Shown here in pieces: positions 22,620 to 31,225 of a DNA stretch of 32,006 bases. The first letter of the stretch is position 1. Each line of letters starts with the position of its first letter. The position numbers were made by a program, and so were the translations under genes. This stretch comes from Pseudonocardiaceae bacterium (GTDB taxonomy: Bacteria; Actinomycetota; Actinomycetes; Mycobacteriales; Pseudonocardiaceae): the NCBI GenBank assembly GCA_009379845.1, contig WHSZ01000073.1:1-32006 (forward strand), written 5' to 3'. The notes under the pieces are model-generated. The model searched no databases. It saw only the letters and a list, made by a program, of their open reading frames with translations, and was not told where the DNA came from.

Positions 22620-22638
22620 TCACGCGAGAGGAACGACG

Positions 22639-23268
22639 ATGGCCGATGACATCCTGCACCGCATCAAGGAACGCCGCGTGCTAGCGATCTACCGAGGGCA
22701 ATCGGTCCGGCGATGTCTCGAACTGTCTGCTGTGCTCCACCAAGCCGGAATCCGCCTGTTCGAGGTCACCCTGAACGGCGGCGAACCGTTCGAGGCGATC
22801 AACGCTTTGCACGACGAGTACGGCGGTGAGTTTCCGATCGGGGCTGGGACCGTGCTGACAGCCGACGACGTGTCGAGGGCCGCCGACGCGGGTGCCCGGT
22901 TCATCGTCTCGCCCAATGTGGACGAAGCCGTCATCGGCCGGGCGAAAGCGTTGGGCCTGAATGTGATTCCCGGTGCGTTCACGCCGACGGAAGTGGTGCG
23001 CGCCGCGCAGCTTGGCGCCGATCTGGTCAAGGTCTTCCCGATTCGCCCGGTGGGTGCCGACTACATCCGGCAACTGCGAGGCCCACTACCCGACGTCCCG
23101 CTGCTCGCAACCGGCGGTGTGGACGCTGAGCTCGCCGGGGCGTGTATGGCGGCCGGCTGCACCGGCGTCGGGGTAGGCGTCCAGCTGCTTGGCGACACGG
23201 ACGATTCCGCGGCTCTCGCCCAACAGGCGCGCCGTCTCGTCGACGTGACCACGTCAGGGGATTTCTGA
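22639..23268 (+). CDS. KDPG/KDPGal-type aldolase
   Basis: The 209-residue protein is a class I aldolase of the KDPG family. It has Glu42 in LFEVTLNGGEP, GAGTVLT (68-74), PGAFTPTE (111-118) and the Schiff-base Lys131 in DLVKVFP. It should cleave a 2-keto-3-deoxy acid to pyruvate and an aldehyde. The residue after EVTL is Asn46, whereas classical KDPG aldolases have Arg there and galactonate-pathway aldolases have Asn. This suggests a non-phosphorylated or galactonate-type substrate, which fits the upstream dehydratase. It starts 19 bp after the dehydratase stop with a GAGAGGAA site, so the two are in one operon. The family is certain; the substrate is inference. Confidence 0.9.
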   Translation: MADDILHRIKERRVLAIYRGQSVRRCLELSAVLHQAGIRLFEVTLNGGEPFEAINALHDEYGGEFPIGAGTVLTADDVSRAADAGARFIVSPNVDEAVIGRAKALGLNVIPGAFTPTEVVRAAQLGADLVKVFPIRPVGADYIRQLRGPLPDVPLLATGGVDAELAGACMAAGCTGVGVGVQLLGDTDDSAALAQQARRLVDVTTSGDF

Positions 23269-23315
23269 CCAGGGGCGAACACGGCAACGAAGCCGAGTCG
23301 AAAGGAAACCGTTCC

Positions 23316-24728
23316 ATGTCAACGAAAGACGTGCGTCCCGCGGAGCTCGAGGACGCTTACGAGCTTCGCGCCAAGGACGTCCGCGAAGCGCCGCGGACGT
23401 TTCGTGGCCGGCTTCGTTACCTCGGGCCCGGCATCGTCCTGACGGCCGCGGTCGTCGGCTCGGGAGAGCTGATCGTGACGACGTCCCTTGGCGCCCAGGC
23501 GGGGTTCATCCTGCTGTGGATGGTGATCGTCGGAGCCGCGGTCAAGGTGTGGGTCCAGATGGAACTCGCTCGGTGGGCCATTCTGAACGGCAAGACCGCG
23601 CTCGCCGGCTACAGCACCGTACCGCCGAAGATCGGCCGGATGGGCTGGATCAACTGGCTGTGGATCGGGCTCGATTTCGCCAAGACGTTCCAGAAGGGTG
23701 GTGTCATCGGCGGTACGGCCGCGGCTTGTTCGATCCTGTGGCCGATCGTGGGCGACCCGCTGAGCGGCCAATCCCTGACGGCTTGGACGGTCATCGTCAC
23801 GGTCGTGACCATTCTGCTGTTGCTGAGCAGCAAGTACAGCATGGTGGAACGGATCACGACCGTGTCGGTCGCGATCTTCACGCTCTGCACCGTGACGATC
23901 GTGCTGGTCCTGCCGTGGACGCCGTTTTCCTACAGTGCGGCCGAATTCGGCACCGGTCTGAGCTTCATGATCCCGGCGGGCACCATCGGTCTCGCGGTCG
24001 CCATGTTCGGCTCGACGGGAGTCGGGGCCGACGACATGACGAACTACACGTACTGGTGCCTTGAGAAGGGATACGCGCGCTGGACCGGTCCCGACGACGG
24101 TAGCGAGGAGCGAGCCAAGCGGGCCGAGGGATGGATCAAGGTGATGCACCTTGACGTGTTCGTGTCCTGGCTCATCTGCACGATCACCACCCTGTCGTTT
24201 TATGTGATCGGGGCGAGCGTGCTGCATCCACAGAACCTCGTTCCGGAAGAGAACGATGTCATCAGCACGCTGTCCAGGATCTACACCGACACGCTGGGAC
24301 CGTGGGCCGAGACCCTGTTCCTGTTCGGCGCCATCGCGGTGTTGTTCTCAACGAACGTCACCTCCGGCGCCGCGGTCCCTCGGCTGTGGACGAACACCCT
24401 CGGGCTGTTGGGTCTGATCGACTGGCACGACGTCAAGGTTCGAACCCGAACCATCCGGATCTTCACGGTCTGCCTGCCGACGCTCTGGGCGATCATGTAC
24501 CTGTTCGTGCAGTCTCCGCTCGTCATGCTGCAGATCGGGGCGATCGCGACCGGCATCTTCCTGCTCGCCGTGTTGATCGCGGTGTGGCGGCTGCGCACCA
24601 CCGAGGTTGATGATCGCTTCAAGGACAATCGGTGGCTCACCACCGCGTTGCTGCTCAGCAGCATCGGGATCATGCTGCTCGGTGCCTACACCGTGCTGGA
24701 GGTATTCGGCCTGGAACTCTCGGGGTAA
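23316..24728 (+). CDS. Nramp-like transporter lacking the metal-binding motif; candidate sugar-acid transporter
   Basis: This 470-residue membrane protein has the Nramp (LeuT-like) fold, with about 11 hydrophobic helices starting at GPGIVLTAAVVGSGELIVTTS. In true metal-transporting Nramps helix 1 carries DPGN and helix 6 a MPH motif. Here helix 1 reads GSGE (48-51), and the helix-6 region reads IPAGTIGLAVAMFGSTGVGADD without MPH. It is therefore unlikely to carry manganese or iron. Its place right after the aldolase, in an operon with a sugar-acid dehydratase, suggests it imports the sugar acid. The ATG at 23316 has an AAAGGAAA site; a longer frame from 23142 overlaps the aldolase and is rejected. 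Confidence 0.8.
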   Translation: MSTKDVRPAELEDAYELRAKDVREAPRTFRGRLRYLGPGIVLTAAVVGSGELIVTTSLGAQAGFILLWMVIVGAAVKVWVQMELARWAILNGKTALAGYSTVPPKIGRMGWINWLWIGLDFAKTFQKGGVIGGTAAACSILWPIVGDPLSGQSLTAWTVIVTVVTILLLLSSKYSMVERITTVSVAIFTLCTVTIVLVLPWTPFSYSAAEFGTGLSFMIPAGTIGLAVAMFGSTGVGADDMTNYTYWCLEKGYARWTGPDDGSEERAKRAEGWIKVMHLDVFVSWLICTITTLSFYVIGASVLHPQNLVPEENDVISTLSRIYTDTLGPWAETLFLFGAIAVLFSTNVTSGAAVPRLWTNTLGLLGLIDWHDVKVRTRTIRIFTVCLPTLWAIMYLFVQSPLVMLQIGAIATGIFLLAVLIAVWRLRTTEVDDRFKDNRWLTTALLLSSIGIMLLGAYTVLEVFGLELSG

Positions 24729-24881
24729 TACCCCAAACCCGGAACCCGCGGCCCGCCACCGCTCGACGCCACGGCGTGCGCTTGCCAAACGCTCTGGCGT
24801 GGAGGCCAGTGGCGTGCCTACGCTGCACCGTGGGTGTGACGTGCGGTGGGCGTCGGGTAGCTGTGCTGGCGAGGGGAGATC

Positions 24882-25451
24882 ATGACGGGCTTGCGGGTGA
24901 GACCTCTGGACAAGGTCACGTGGTCGGACTTCGCACAGCTGGTGGAGCGTCACAACGGAGTGTGGGGCGGCTGCTGGTGCATGGGCTTTCACGCCGAAGG
25001 TGTGGGACGCTCGAAGACCCCGGAGCAGAACCAATCCGAGAAGCACTCTCGGGTCCAGGAGGGCCGGGCTCATGCGGCGCTCGTGTATGACGGCCCGGCC
25101 TGTGTGGGCTGGTGCCAGTTCGGGGCGACGGACGAGCTGCCGCGCATCAAGCGCCAGCGCGCGTATCTCGCGGATCTCGAGACCTTGCCCGACTGGCGGA
25201 TCACGTGCTTCTTCGTGGACAGCAAGTACCGGCGACGCGGAGTGGCCGCCGCCGCGCTCGAGGGCGCGTTGCGGGAGATCGCACGGCTCGGGGGAGGGAC
25301 CGTGGAGAGCTACCCCGAAGACGTCGCGGGCCGGTCGACCTCCGGGTCGTTTCTACACAACGGCACGGTGTCCGTGTTCGAGAGCCATGGGTTCGAGCGA
25401 GCCCGGCGCATCGGTAAGCATCACTGGGTTGTCACCAAGGTGGTGCGCTGA
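24882..25451 (+). CDS. GNAT-family N-acetyltransferase
   Basis: The 189-residue protein has the GNAT fold, with the acetyl-CoA loop FFVDSKYRRRGVAAAALEGAL (motif RRRGVA, about residues 112-117) and the C-terminal strand SVFESHGFERAR. Near the N-terminus is GVWGGCWCMGFHAEG, a Cys/Trp/His-rich segment found in a subset of uncharacterised GNATs. The substrate is unknown. The ATG has a GAGGGGAGA site. It lies 153 bp after the transporter and 38 bp before the enolase-type gene, so it may be an independent insertion in the sugar-acid region or part of one long unit. I see nothing linking its chemistry to sugar acids. Confidence 0.85.
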   Translation: MTGLRVRPLDKVTWSDFAQLVERHNGVWGGCWCMGFHAEGVGRSKTPEQNQSEKHSRVQEGRAHAALVYDGPACVGWCQFGATDELPRIKRQRAYLADLETLPDWRITCFFVDSKYRRRGVAAAALEGALREIARLGGGTVESYPEDVAGRSTSGSFLHNGTVSVFESHGFERARRIGKHHWVVTKVVR

Positions 25452-25489
25452 GCTCAGTCAACACCGGCACGGACAGGGGAACAGCTGAC

Positions 25490-26596
25490 ATGAAGATCAC
25501 GAATATCCGCCTGCGCAGGCTGCGGCTGCGGCTGGACCCGCCGTTCTTCGCGGCATGGGATCCCGTGCCGCGCGAGCATTTCGACGCGACGATCGTCTCC
25601 ATCGAGACCGATGAGGGCGTGATCGGCGTCGGATCGGGCGACACGATGAACGGATTCGAGGCCTACACGGATCTGTTCGTCGGCACCGACCCCCTCAACA
25701 TCGTCGAGCAGGTGAGGCGGATCGAGAGCCTCAACTTCCACGCCGGGCGGTTCTGGCCGATCGAGGTCGCGCTCTGGGACATCATCGGGCAGACCGCGAA
25801 CCTGCCCGTGGCCCGGTTGTTCGGGGGCGCGCGGGACAAGCTCCCGGCCTACGCGTCCACAGGGGAACTGCGGAGCCCACAGCAGCGGGCCGAATCCGCG
25901 CTCGCGATCCGCGAGGCGGGATTCCAGGCGATGAAGATCCGCGTCGACGCACACGATCCCGCCACCGGACTCGCCGCGGTCAAGGCCACCCGGGACGCGG
26001 TTGGCGACTCGCTTGAGATCATGGTCGACCTCAACCAGGCGTGGCGGATGGCCGGCGACACCCAGGTCCCGCACGACTATGCCGCCGCGCGCCGCCTCGT
26101 CGAGGAGTTGCGCGATCTGGACGTCTACTGGGTCGAGGAGCCATTGCCCTACGCGGACCGGGACGGGCTGGTCAGGCTGCGGCGGGAGACCGGCGCCCGG
26201 GTGGCGGCGGGGGAGATGATCTCCTCGGTGTCCGACGTCGTGGACTACCTCGAACGGGACGTGCTCGACGTGTACCAGATGGACGTCGTGCTGGCGGTGG
26301 GCATGCTGCGTGCGCGGACCCTTGCCGAATTGGCGATTCACAAGAACCGCGTGTTCACTCCGCATTCGTGGACCAATGGCATCGGTGTACTGGCCAACCT
26401 GCACGTCGGCGCCGGAGTCGGGGGCGGGCCGTACTTCGAGTTCCCGTACGACCCTCCAGGATGGACGCCCCGGCGGCGCGATTTCCTGCTGAGGACCCCG
26501 GTCGACATCGACCGCGAAGGATTCGTGCATGTCCCGACCACACCGGGCATCGGGGCACAGCTTGACGAGGAGGCCTGCCGGCGATGGCAGATCTGA
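25490..26596 (+). CDS. Enolase-superfamily (mandelate racemase type) sugar-acid dehydratase
   Basis: The 368-residue protein has the capping domain and modified barrel of mandelate racemase/muconate lactonising enzymes. Metal ligands are Asp180 (VDLNQAW), Glu216 (WVEEPL) and Glu242 (AGEMI). The second-strand base motif is Lys149-Ile-Arg151, where mandelate racemase has KxK. A His-Asp dyad (His292 in TPHSWTNG, Asp265 in YQMDV) is conserved as in mandelate racemase-type acid sugar dehydratases. It probably dehydrates a second acid sugar. It overlaps the alcohol dehydrogenase gene by 13 bases, so the two act together. The substrate cannot be read from the sequence. The ATG start is 38 bp after the GNAT stop, with an AGGGGAACAG site. 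Confidence 0.9.
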   Translation: MKITNIRLRRLRLRLDPPFFAAWDPVPREHFDATIVSIETDEGVIGVGSGDTMNGFEAYTDLFVGTDPLNIVEQVRRIESLNFHAGRFWPIEVALWDIIGQTANLPVARLFGGARDKLPAYASTGELRSPQQRAESALAIREAGFQAMKIRVDAHDPATGLAAVKATRDAVGDSLEIMVDLNQAWRMAGDTQVPHDYAAARRLVEELRDLDVYWVEEPLPYADRDGLVRLRRETGARVAAGEMISSVSDVVDYLERDVLDVYQMDVVLAVGMLRARTLAELAIHKNRVFTPHSWTNGIGVLANLHVGAGVGGGPYFEFPYDPPGWTPRRRDFLLRTPVDIDREGFVHVPTTPGIGAQLDEEACRRWQI

Positions 26597-27822
26597 CGCG
26601 ACGTTCCAATACCGCGATCGACCACGCGCACTCCGGATGCTGCGGCTATCCACACGCGATCCGGGGCGAGGAATGGGATCTCGCCAGCACGAGCCGGGTT
26701 GTCAATGCCCTGGGCGCGGTGTCACGGATCGGCGACCTGCTCGCGGAGCACGGCGCGCGCAGCGTGCTGATCGTCACGGACAGCGGGCTACGCGGCACGG
26801 GAATGGTCGATCATCTCGAGGCTTCGATCACGAAGCAGCGGCTGGCTGTGACCGTGCACAGCGCGATCCCCGCGAATCCGTCGACAGCCTCACTCGACGT
26901 GGCCGCGCAGGCCGCGCGGGACTGCCGGGCCGATCACATCGTCGCTTTCGGCGGAGGTTCGGCCCTGGACGCGGCCAAGGCCGTCGCCTTGCTTGCCCGC
27001 ACCGACCTCAGTGCGGAGCGACTCACCGGGGACGAGCCCATCGATGACGTGCTGCCGATCGCCGCGATTCCCACCACTGCCGGAACGGGCGCCGAGACGA
27101 ACGGCTTCGGCGTGATGGAGTCCTCGGACCATCGCAAGGTTTACATCGGCAGCGACAAGACCGTGCCCGCGCTCGTGATCCTCGACGCGGAACTGACGAC
27201 CGCCTTGCCCGCCGCCGTCACCGCCGCATCCGGGTTCGACGCCATCATCCACGGCGTCGAGTCCCTGCTTTCACGTGGTGCCACCACACTCTCCCGTGCC
27301 TTTGCCGCCGAGTCCCTGCGACTGACGACCGCCGCGCCGGTCAAAGCTGTCAAGGAGCCCGATCTGGAGACCCGTAGCCGGATGATGACGGGTGCGCACC
27401 TGGCGGGACGGGCCCTCACCGTCAGCGGGCTCGGGCTGGTGCACGGGATTGGACATTCGATTACCGCAACCACCGGCACCCCACACGGATCCGCGCTCGC
27501 GGCGATCGCCGGACCTGCCCTCCGGTTCGGCATCGACGCGGCACCGGCGAGCTATCGCGAGCTGGCCAGGGCGTTGAGCCTCGACGTGACTGGCACGGAC
27601 GGCGCCGATCGCGCGGTTCAGCTGATCGTCGGCATCGCCTCCGAGATCGGCTTGCCAGGCACCGCGGGGGAAGTGGGAGTGTCGGAGGAGCTGATCGACA
27701 CGATCGTCACCAAGACCCTCGATGACGCCGTCACCAGCAACACCCCACGACACCCGAGCCGCGACGAGCTCACCGACCTACTGGCGACGAACCTGTCAAC
27801 GGCCGGAGAGCGGGCACGATGA
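26584..27822 (+). CDS. Iron-containing (group III) alcohol dehydrogenase family
   Basis: The 412-residue enzyme has the NAD-binding motif GGGSALDAAK (123-132) and metal ligands Asp219 and His223 (GFDAIIHGVES), His287 (GLVHGIGH) and His301 (TPHGSAL). The family includes lactaldehyde, glycolaldehyde and hydroxyacid-oxoacid oxidoreductases and maleylacetate reductases. Its ATG lies inside the end of the enolase-type gene, so it is co-translated with it. The likely role is to process the aldehyde (for example glycolaldehyde or lactaldehyde) made when the aldolase cleaves a keto-deoxy acid. An N-terminal extension of about 25 residues (with CCGYPH) precedes the family start; a later start is possible. 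The exact substrate is unknown. Confidence 0.85.
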   Translation: MADLTRRSNTAIDHAHSGCCGYPHAIRGEEWDLASTSRVVNALGAVSRIGDLLAEHGARSVLIVTDSGLRGTGMVDHLEASITKQRLAVTVHSAIPANPSTASLDVAAQAARDCRADHIVAFGGGSALDAAKAVALLARTDLSAERLTGDEPIDDVLPIAAIPTTAGTGAETNGFGVMESSDHRKVYIGSDKTVPALVILDAELTTALPAAVTAASGFDAIIHGVESLLSRGATTLSRAFAAESLRLTTAAPVKAVKEPDLETRSRMMTGAHLAGRALTVSGLGLVHGIGHSITATTGTPHGSALAAIAGPALRFGIDAAPASYRELARALSLDVTGTDGADRAVQLIVGIASEIGLPGTAGEVGVSEELIDTIVTKTLDDAVTSNTPRHPSRDELTDLLATNLSTAGERAR

Positions 27823-27894
27823 GCGAGTCGACCGACGCGGGTGGCCCTTGGTTCGTACTCCAGCCGTAGGGGCGATCCTTAGTTTCGCGCGCGA

Positions 27895-28408
27895 TCAGCG
27901 CGCCGTGCGCTGCTTCGGGGCCAGTCGCACGAAACCGACGATGCCGAGGAGAGCGGCGACGAGCATGCCGACTCCTAGCCAGGTCCGGTCCGCGCCGGAA
28001 ACGGCGTGGTCGCCGTAGGGCCGTTCCGCGGATGGCACCGCGGCGGTGAGGTTGTCCACGCGATTCTGGATCTCGCGCTGCTCCGCGGCCGACAACCCGC
28101 TGCTGCCGAGCCGTTCCGCCAGCGTTCGCACCTGTTCGTTCTGCGCGTCGGTGAAGCCGGGCAGCCGGACGCGGCCGGATCCGAAGGTCACTCCCGCCGG
28201 CACGCAGTCCACCACCGCCCCGTCCTCGATACGGAGGTACAGCTCGTGGGCGTCGTCGCAGCCGGCACCAGGGAGGAATCCGACCAGGTAGGCCTGGGTC
28301 AACGTGGCGCTGCTCGGCAATGCCGACCAGCACGGACGGGACACCGACCGCGAACAGCGCCACGCTGCCCACGGCGACGAGGAACATCAGCAACAGCCGC
28401 ATGTGCAC
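27895..28408 (-). pseudogene. Frameshifted membrane protein gene
   Basis: Read from 28408 (GTG) or 28402 (ATG), one frame gives an N-terminal signal/membrane segment, MRLLLMFLVAVGSVALFAVG and onward. The neighbouring frame (from 28344 to the stop at 27895) gives the rest: LPSSATLTQAYLVGFLPGAG, an AYLRIED-type beta region with Cys pairs, a helical stretch (SAAEQREIQNRVDNL) and a C-terminal membrane helix (WLGVGMLVAALLGIVGFV). Removing one base near 28315-28318 would join them smoothly as VLVG-LPSSATL. It is thus either a broken gene or a sequencing error. The intact protein would be about 170 residues, membrane-anchored at both ends. I do not recognise its family. Confidence 0.6.
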
Positions 28409-28469
28409 CTCGTAGCGGAATGTTGCCGGTAAGGGAGGGACATGGCACGTACCCTGCCACCATCGGTCC

Positions 28470-28481
28470 GGGACCGGTCCC
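28470..28481. repeat. 12-bp perfect palindrome GGGACCGGTCCC
   Basis: This lies in the 190-bp gap between the two disrupted genes. It is a perfect palindrome flanked by related CGGTCC and GGTCC sequences. It may be a weak terminator or an operator; nothing else in the gap (28409-28598) could be assigned. Confidence 0.35.
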
Positions 28482-28598
28482 TGCCGTGGAGTAAGGTCCG
28501 GCGAGGCGTCGTCTACTTTGGCCCCGATACCGGCGTGACGACTTATTACGGGATTAGCGGTTACCAGCAGCGACAGGGCCGACCCCCGGCGGGGCTGC

Positions 28599-29172
28599 TC
28601 AACGGACGTCGTACACCAGCTTCTGGATTCCGTTGCCGTAGGACTCGCTCTCGATGAGCGTGAGGTTCTGCTTGTCTTTGTCGGTGTCGCTGAACAGCCG
28701 CTTGCCCGCGCCGAGCAGGACCGGGAAGACCAGCAGGTGGTAGCGGTCGATCAGGTGGGCATCGGACAGGTTGCGGTTCAGGGTGGCGCTGCCGTGGATG
28801 CTGATCGGCCCGCCTTCAGTCTCCTTGAGTGCGGCGACGTCGTCCAGTGAACGGAGGATGCTGATCTCGCCCCAGTTGGACACCAGGTCCTTGTCCTGCA
28901 ACGTGGTCGACACGACGTACTTCGGCATCGCGTTGTAACCGGCGAACTCCGCGGTCATGTCCGGCCACACCGGCGAGAACGCCTGGTAGCTGACCCGGCC
29001 CAGCATCATAGCCGTGGCCTCGTCCTGCTCGCGGCTCTTGATCTCGTAGGCGGCCTCGTCGAACTCGATGTCGTTGAATGTCCAGCCCTAGTTGCGGTAG
29101 CCCCGGCCCTCCGCCGGGTGCCTCGACGACGCCGTCCAGCGAGACGAACGCGGTGGCGATCAGGGTGCGCAT
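28599..29172 (-). pseudogene. Dihydrofolate-reductase-like (RibD C-terminal) gene with frameshift and stop
   Basis: The start at 29172 reads MRTLIATAFVSLDGVVEAPGG in one frame, a typical RibD_C/dihydrofolate-reductase-like N-terminus. The reading then has to shift, in the G-rich stretch near 29101-29112, into the frame GYRN-stop-GWTFNDIEFDEAAYE. That frame contains an in-frame TAG (29088-29090) before it continues as IKSREQDEATAMMLGRVSYQ to the end at 28599. The C-terminal part alone (from 29009, 136 residues) lacks the first strands of the fold. Two lesions close together argue for true decay rather than one sequencing error. Intact relatives reduce pyrimidine- or folate-like compounds with NADPH; many have unknown substrates. 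Confidence 0.75.
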
Positions 29173-29505
29173 TGGTTGCTCCTTGGTTGGTCCGAGGTGC
29201 TGTCGTCAAGTGCGTCGAACGGGGGTCGCCGAATACGACAGCTCGCGCCGCGAAGTTCCGCCGGAACAGGTGAGCAGCGTAGCGACGAAGCTCGCGCCGC
29301 GCGGATGTTCGGCGGAGAGACATGGCGGAGAGACATACCGTGAGCGGACGAAATTCGGGTGAGATCGGCGCAACGATGCGGAACACTCGGGCCGGCCGAT
29401 GAGTTTTAGTAGGCGTCCCGGTCTTTACCGGTGTCACCAACCACGTCCGTGCCGGCGGCCCTTGCTACGAGGCGACTGTGCCCGGAGATACAGCGAGGGG
29501 CTGCA
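29173..29505. other. 333-bp intergenic region before the drug exporter
   Basis: This region lies between the divergent dihydrofolate-reductase-like pseudogene and the exporter, so it must hold promoters for both. I see the tandem repeat at 29311-29336, a second copy of a 13-base AGCTCGCGCCGCG motif (near 29240 and 29290), and a weak hairpin CCGGT-CTTT-ACCGG near 29418-29431. No regulator gene or clear -35/-10 pair was recognised. Confidence 0.4.
29311..29336 (+). repeat. Tandem duplication of a 13-base unit
   Basis: GGCGGAGAGACAT occurs twice in direct succession (29311-29323 and 29324-29336). It may be a replication-slippage duplication or paired binding sites in the exporter leader. Confidence 0.7.
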
Positions 29506-30939
29506 ATGTCAACTGCGATCGAGGAACGACCGGCCGTGCGGGCGGGCCGTACACCGACCGTGGTGCGGCTGTTGGTGTTGGCCACGTTTGTGGTGATCCT
29601 CAACGAGACCATCATGCTCAACGCTATCCCGCGGTTGATGGAGTCGTTGCATGTCACCGAGCAGGCGGCGCAGTGGGTGTCCACCGCGTTCATGCTGACC
29701 ATGGCCGCCGTGATTCCGATCACCGGCTGGTTCCTGCAGCGGGTCACCACCCGGCAGGCTTACGCGATCGCGATGGGCGTGTTCCTCGCGGGGACCGTCC
29801 TGTCAGCCGTCTCGCCGTCCTTCCCGGTGCTGCTGCTGGGTCGTATCGTGCAGGCCACGGGCACAGCCGTGATGATGCCCCTGCTGATGACCACGTTGAT
29901 GACCGTGGTGCCCGAACGGGACCGCGGCCGGGTGATGGGCAACGTCACGCTGGCGATCTCGGTGGCGCCCGCACTCGGCCCCGCCGTGTCCGGGCTGATC
30001 CTGCAACTCGGCTCCTGGCGACTGCTGTTCGTGGTCGTCCTGCCGATCGCAGGTCTGGTGACATTCTTCGGGCTGCGCAAACTGGAGAACATCAGCGAAC
30101 CGCGGGTGAGCTCCATCGACTGGCTCAGCGTGGCGGTGGCGGCGTTCGGCTTCGGCGGCCTGGTGTACGGCCTGAGTCTCTTCGGCGAACGCGACGGCGG
30201 CATCGGGCTCGGCATCGGCATCCTCATCGCTGGGGTCGCGACAATCGCGGTTTTCGTGATCCGCCAGCTCAAGCTGCAACGCACCGGTGTGCCGCTGATG
30301 GACCTGCGCACCCTCAGGCACCGCACCTACGCGCTGTCCTTGGCGCTGATGTCCATCGGGTTCCTGGCGATGCTCGGGGCGATGATCCTGCTTCCGCTGT
30401 ACCTGCAGTCCCTGCGCGGGCTCAGCCCGTTGCAGACCGGCCTGCTGGTCATGCCGGGTGGTCTGGCCATGGGCCTGCTGGGACCGACCGCCGGACGGGT
30501 GTTCGACCGGTTCGGCAGCCGGCCGGTGGTGTTGCCCGGCTCGATCGGCATCTTTCTCGCTCTGGCTGGGCTCACTCAGGTCTCGATGACGATGCCGTAC
30601 TGGCAGGTGCTGGGACTGCACGCGGTGCTGATGGTTAGCCTGGCGGCGACATTCACCCCCGTCTTCACGCTCGGCCTTGGCGCGCTTCCGCCGCACCTGT
30701 ACTCGCATGGCAGCTCGATGCTCGGGACGTTGCAGCAGGTCGCCGCGGCGTTCGGGACCGCGCTTGTGGTGACCGTGATGTCCGCACGCACCGGCCACCT
30801 GATGGCCGACGGGGTCGCCGCCGCGCCAGCCCAGGTGAGCGGAATGAAACTGGCCTTTGGCGTTGCGGCCGCCCTCGCCCTGGTGACGATCGCCCTTGCG
30901 GCGAAGCTGCCGCGCCGGATCCCAGCCACCGACACCTGA
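29506..30939 (+). CDS. DHA2-family (EmrB/QacA-type, 14-TM) major facilitator drug exporter
   Basis: The 477-residue protein has about 14 hydrophobic helices and DHA2 motifs. Helix 1 reads RLLVLATFVVILNETIMLNAIPRL, motif C-like ISVAPALGPAVSGLI lies in helix 5, and a central extra helix pair is present before PLMDLRTLRHRTYALSLAL. Such exporters pump cationic or lipophilic drugs out using the proton gradient. I chose ATG at 29506, six bases after a GAGGGG site; a GTG at 29431 would add 25 residues with no family likeness. It is followed by a strong terminator and then by the rifamycin monooxygenase gene, so it may contribute to the same resistance, although no RAE is seen in front of it. Confidence 0.9.
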   Translation: MSTAIEERPAVRAGRTPTVVRLLVLATFVVILNETIMLNAIPRLMESLHVTEQAAQWVSTAFMLTMAAVIPITGWFLQRVTTRQAYAIAMGVFLAGTVLSAVSPSFPVLLLGRIVQATGTAVMMPLLMTTLMTVVPERDRGRVMGNVTLAISVAPALGPAVSGLILQLGSWRLLFVVVLPIAGLVTFFGLRKLENISEPRVSSIDWLSVAVAAFGFGGLVYGLSLFGERDGGIGLGIGILIAGVATIAVFVIRQLKLQRTGVPLMDLRTLRHRTYALSLALMSIGFLAMLGAMILLPLYLQSLRGLSPLQTGLLVMPGGLAMGLLGPTAGRVFDRFGSRPVVLPGSIGIFLALAGLTQVSMTMPYWQVLGLHAVLMVSLAATFTPVFTLGLGALPPHLYSHGSSMLGTLQQVAAAFGTALVVTVMSARTGHLMADGVAAAPAQVSGMKLAFGVAAALALVTIALAAKLPRRIPATDT

Positions 30940-30990
30940 GACCACGGCTGCGGCGGAACTCACTGAGAGCTCGTCCGTCCACAGCGGACA

Positions 30991-31026
30991 AAAGTGGCAG
31001 GGAGGTTATCCACTCCCTGCCACTTT
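30991..31026 (+). terminator. Strong terminator hairpin after the exporter
   Basis: AAAGTGGCAGGGAG (30991-31004) and CTCCCTGCCACTTT (31013-31026) form a perfect 14-bp stem with an 8-base loop. The stem ends in A/T pairs, giving a short T-run. It separates the exporter from the rox gene. Confidence 0.85.
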
Positions 31027-31044
31027 CAACTTATAGCGCACCGG

Positions 31045-31063
31045 GGGACTTGCGGCAAGACCC
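31045..31063 (+). promoter_or_regulatory. Rifamycin-associated element (RAE)-like inverted repeat
   Basis: GGGACTTGCGGCAAGACCC is a 19-bp inverted repeat (GGG-A-CTTGC-g-GCAAG-A-CCC). It matches the rifamycin-associated element as I recall it (close to GGGGCTTGCGGCAAGGCCC), found upstream of rifamycin-resistance genes such as rph, arr, rox and helR in actinomycetes. It lies 162 bp upstream of the rox start. A weak -10-like CAGAAT is at 31075-31080. The match is from memory, but the downstream gene strongly supports it. Confidence 0.8.
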
Positions 31064-31225
31064 GGGTCGTGCCGCAGAATCCCTAGCCGAAGCCAGGACC
31101 TGCGGAAATCAGGGATTCGCGACGTACGTGTGTTTCGGACACGGATGGGTCTCGCGGGACGTCGAACCGCCGCTGGACTGCGCGGAGCAGCTGGCCGAGG
31201 TGCGACCTAGTTGAACGGGGGGTTT

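Noticed and set aside
23142..23315. Upstream extension of the Nramp-like frame
   Set aside because: It overlaps the end of the aldolase gene in another frame, and a good ribosome site precedes the ATG at 23316.
31066..31209. Plus-strand open frame before rox ending in DVEPPLDCAEQLAEVRPS
   Set aside because: No start with a ribosome site, and it overlaps the RAE/promoter region; probably a chance open frame.
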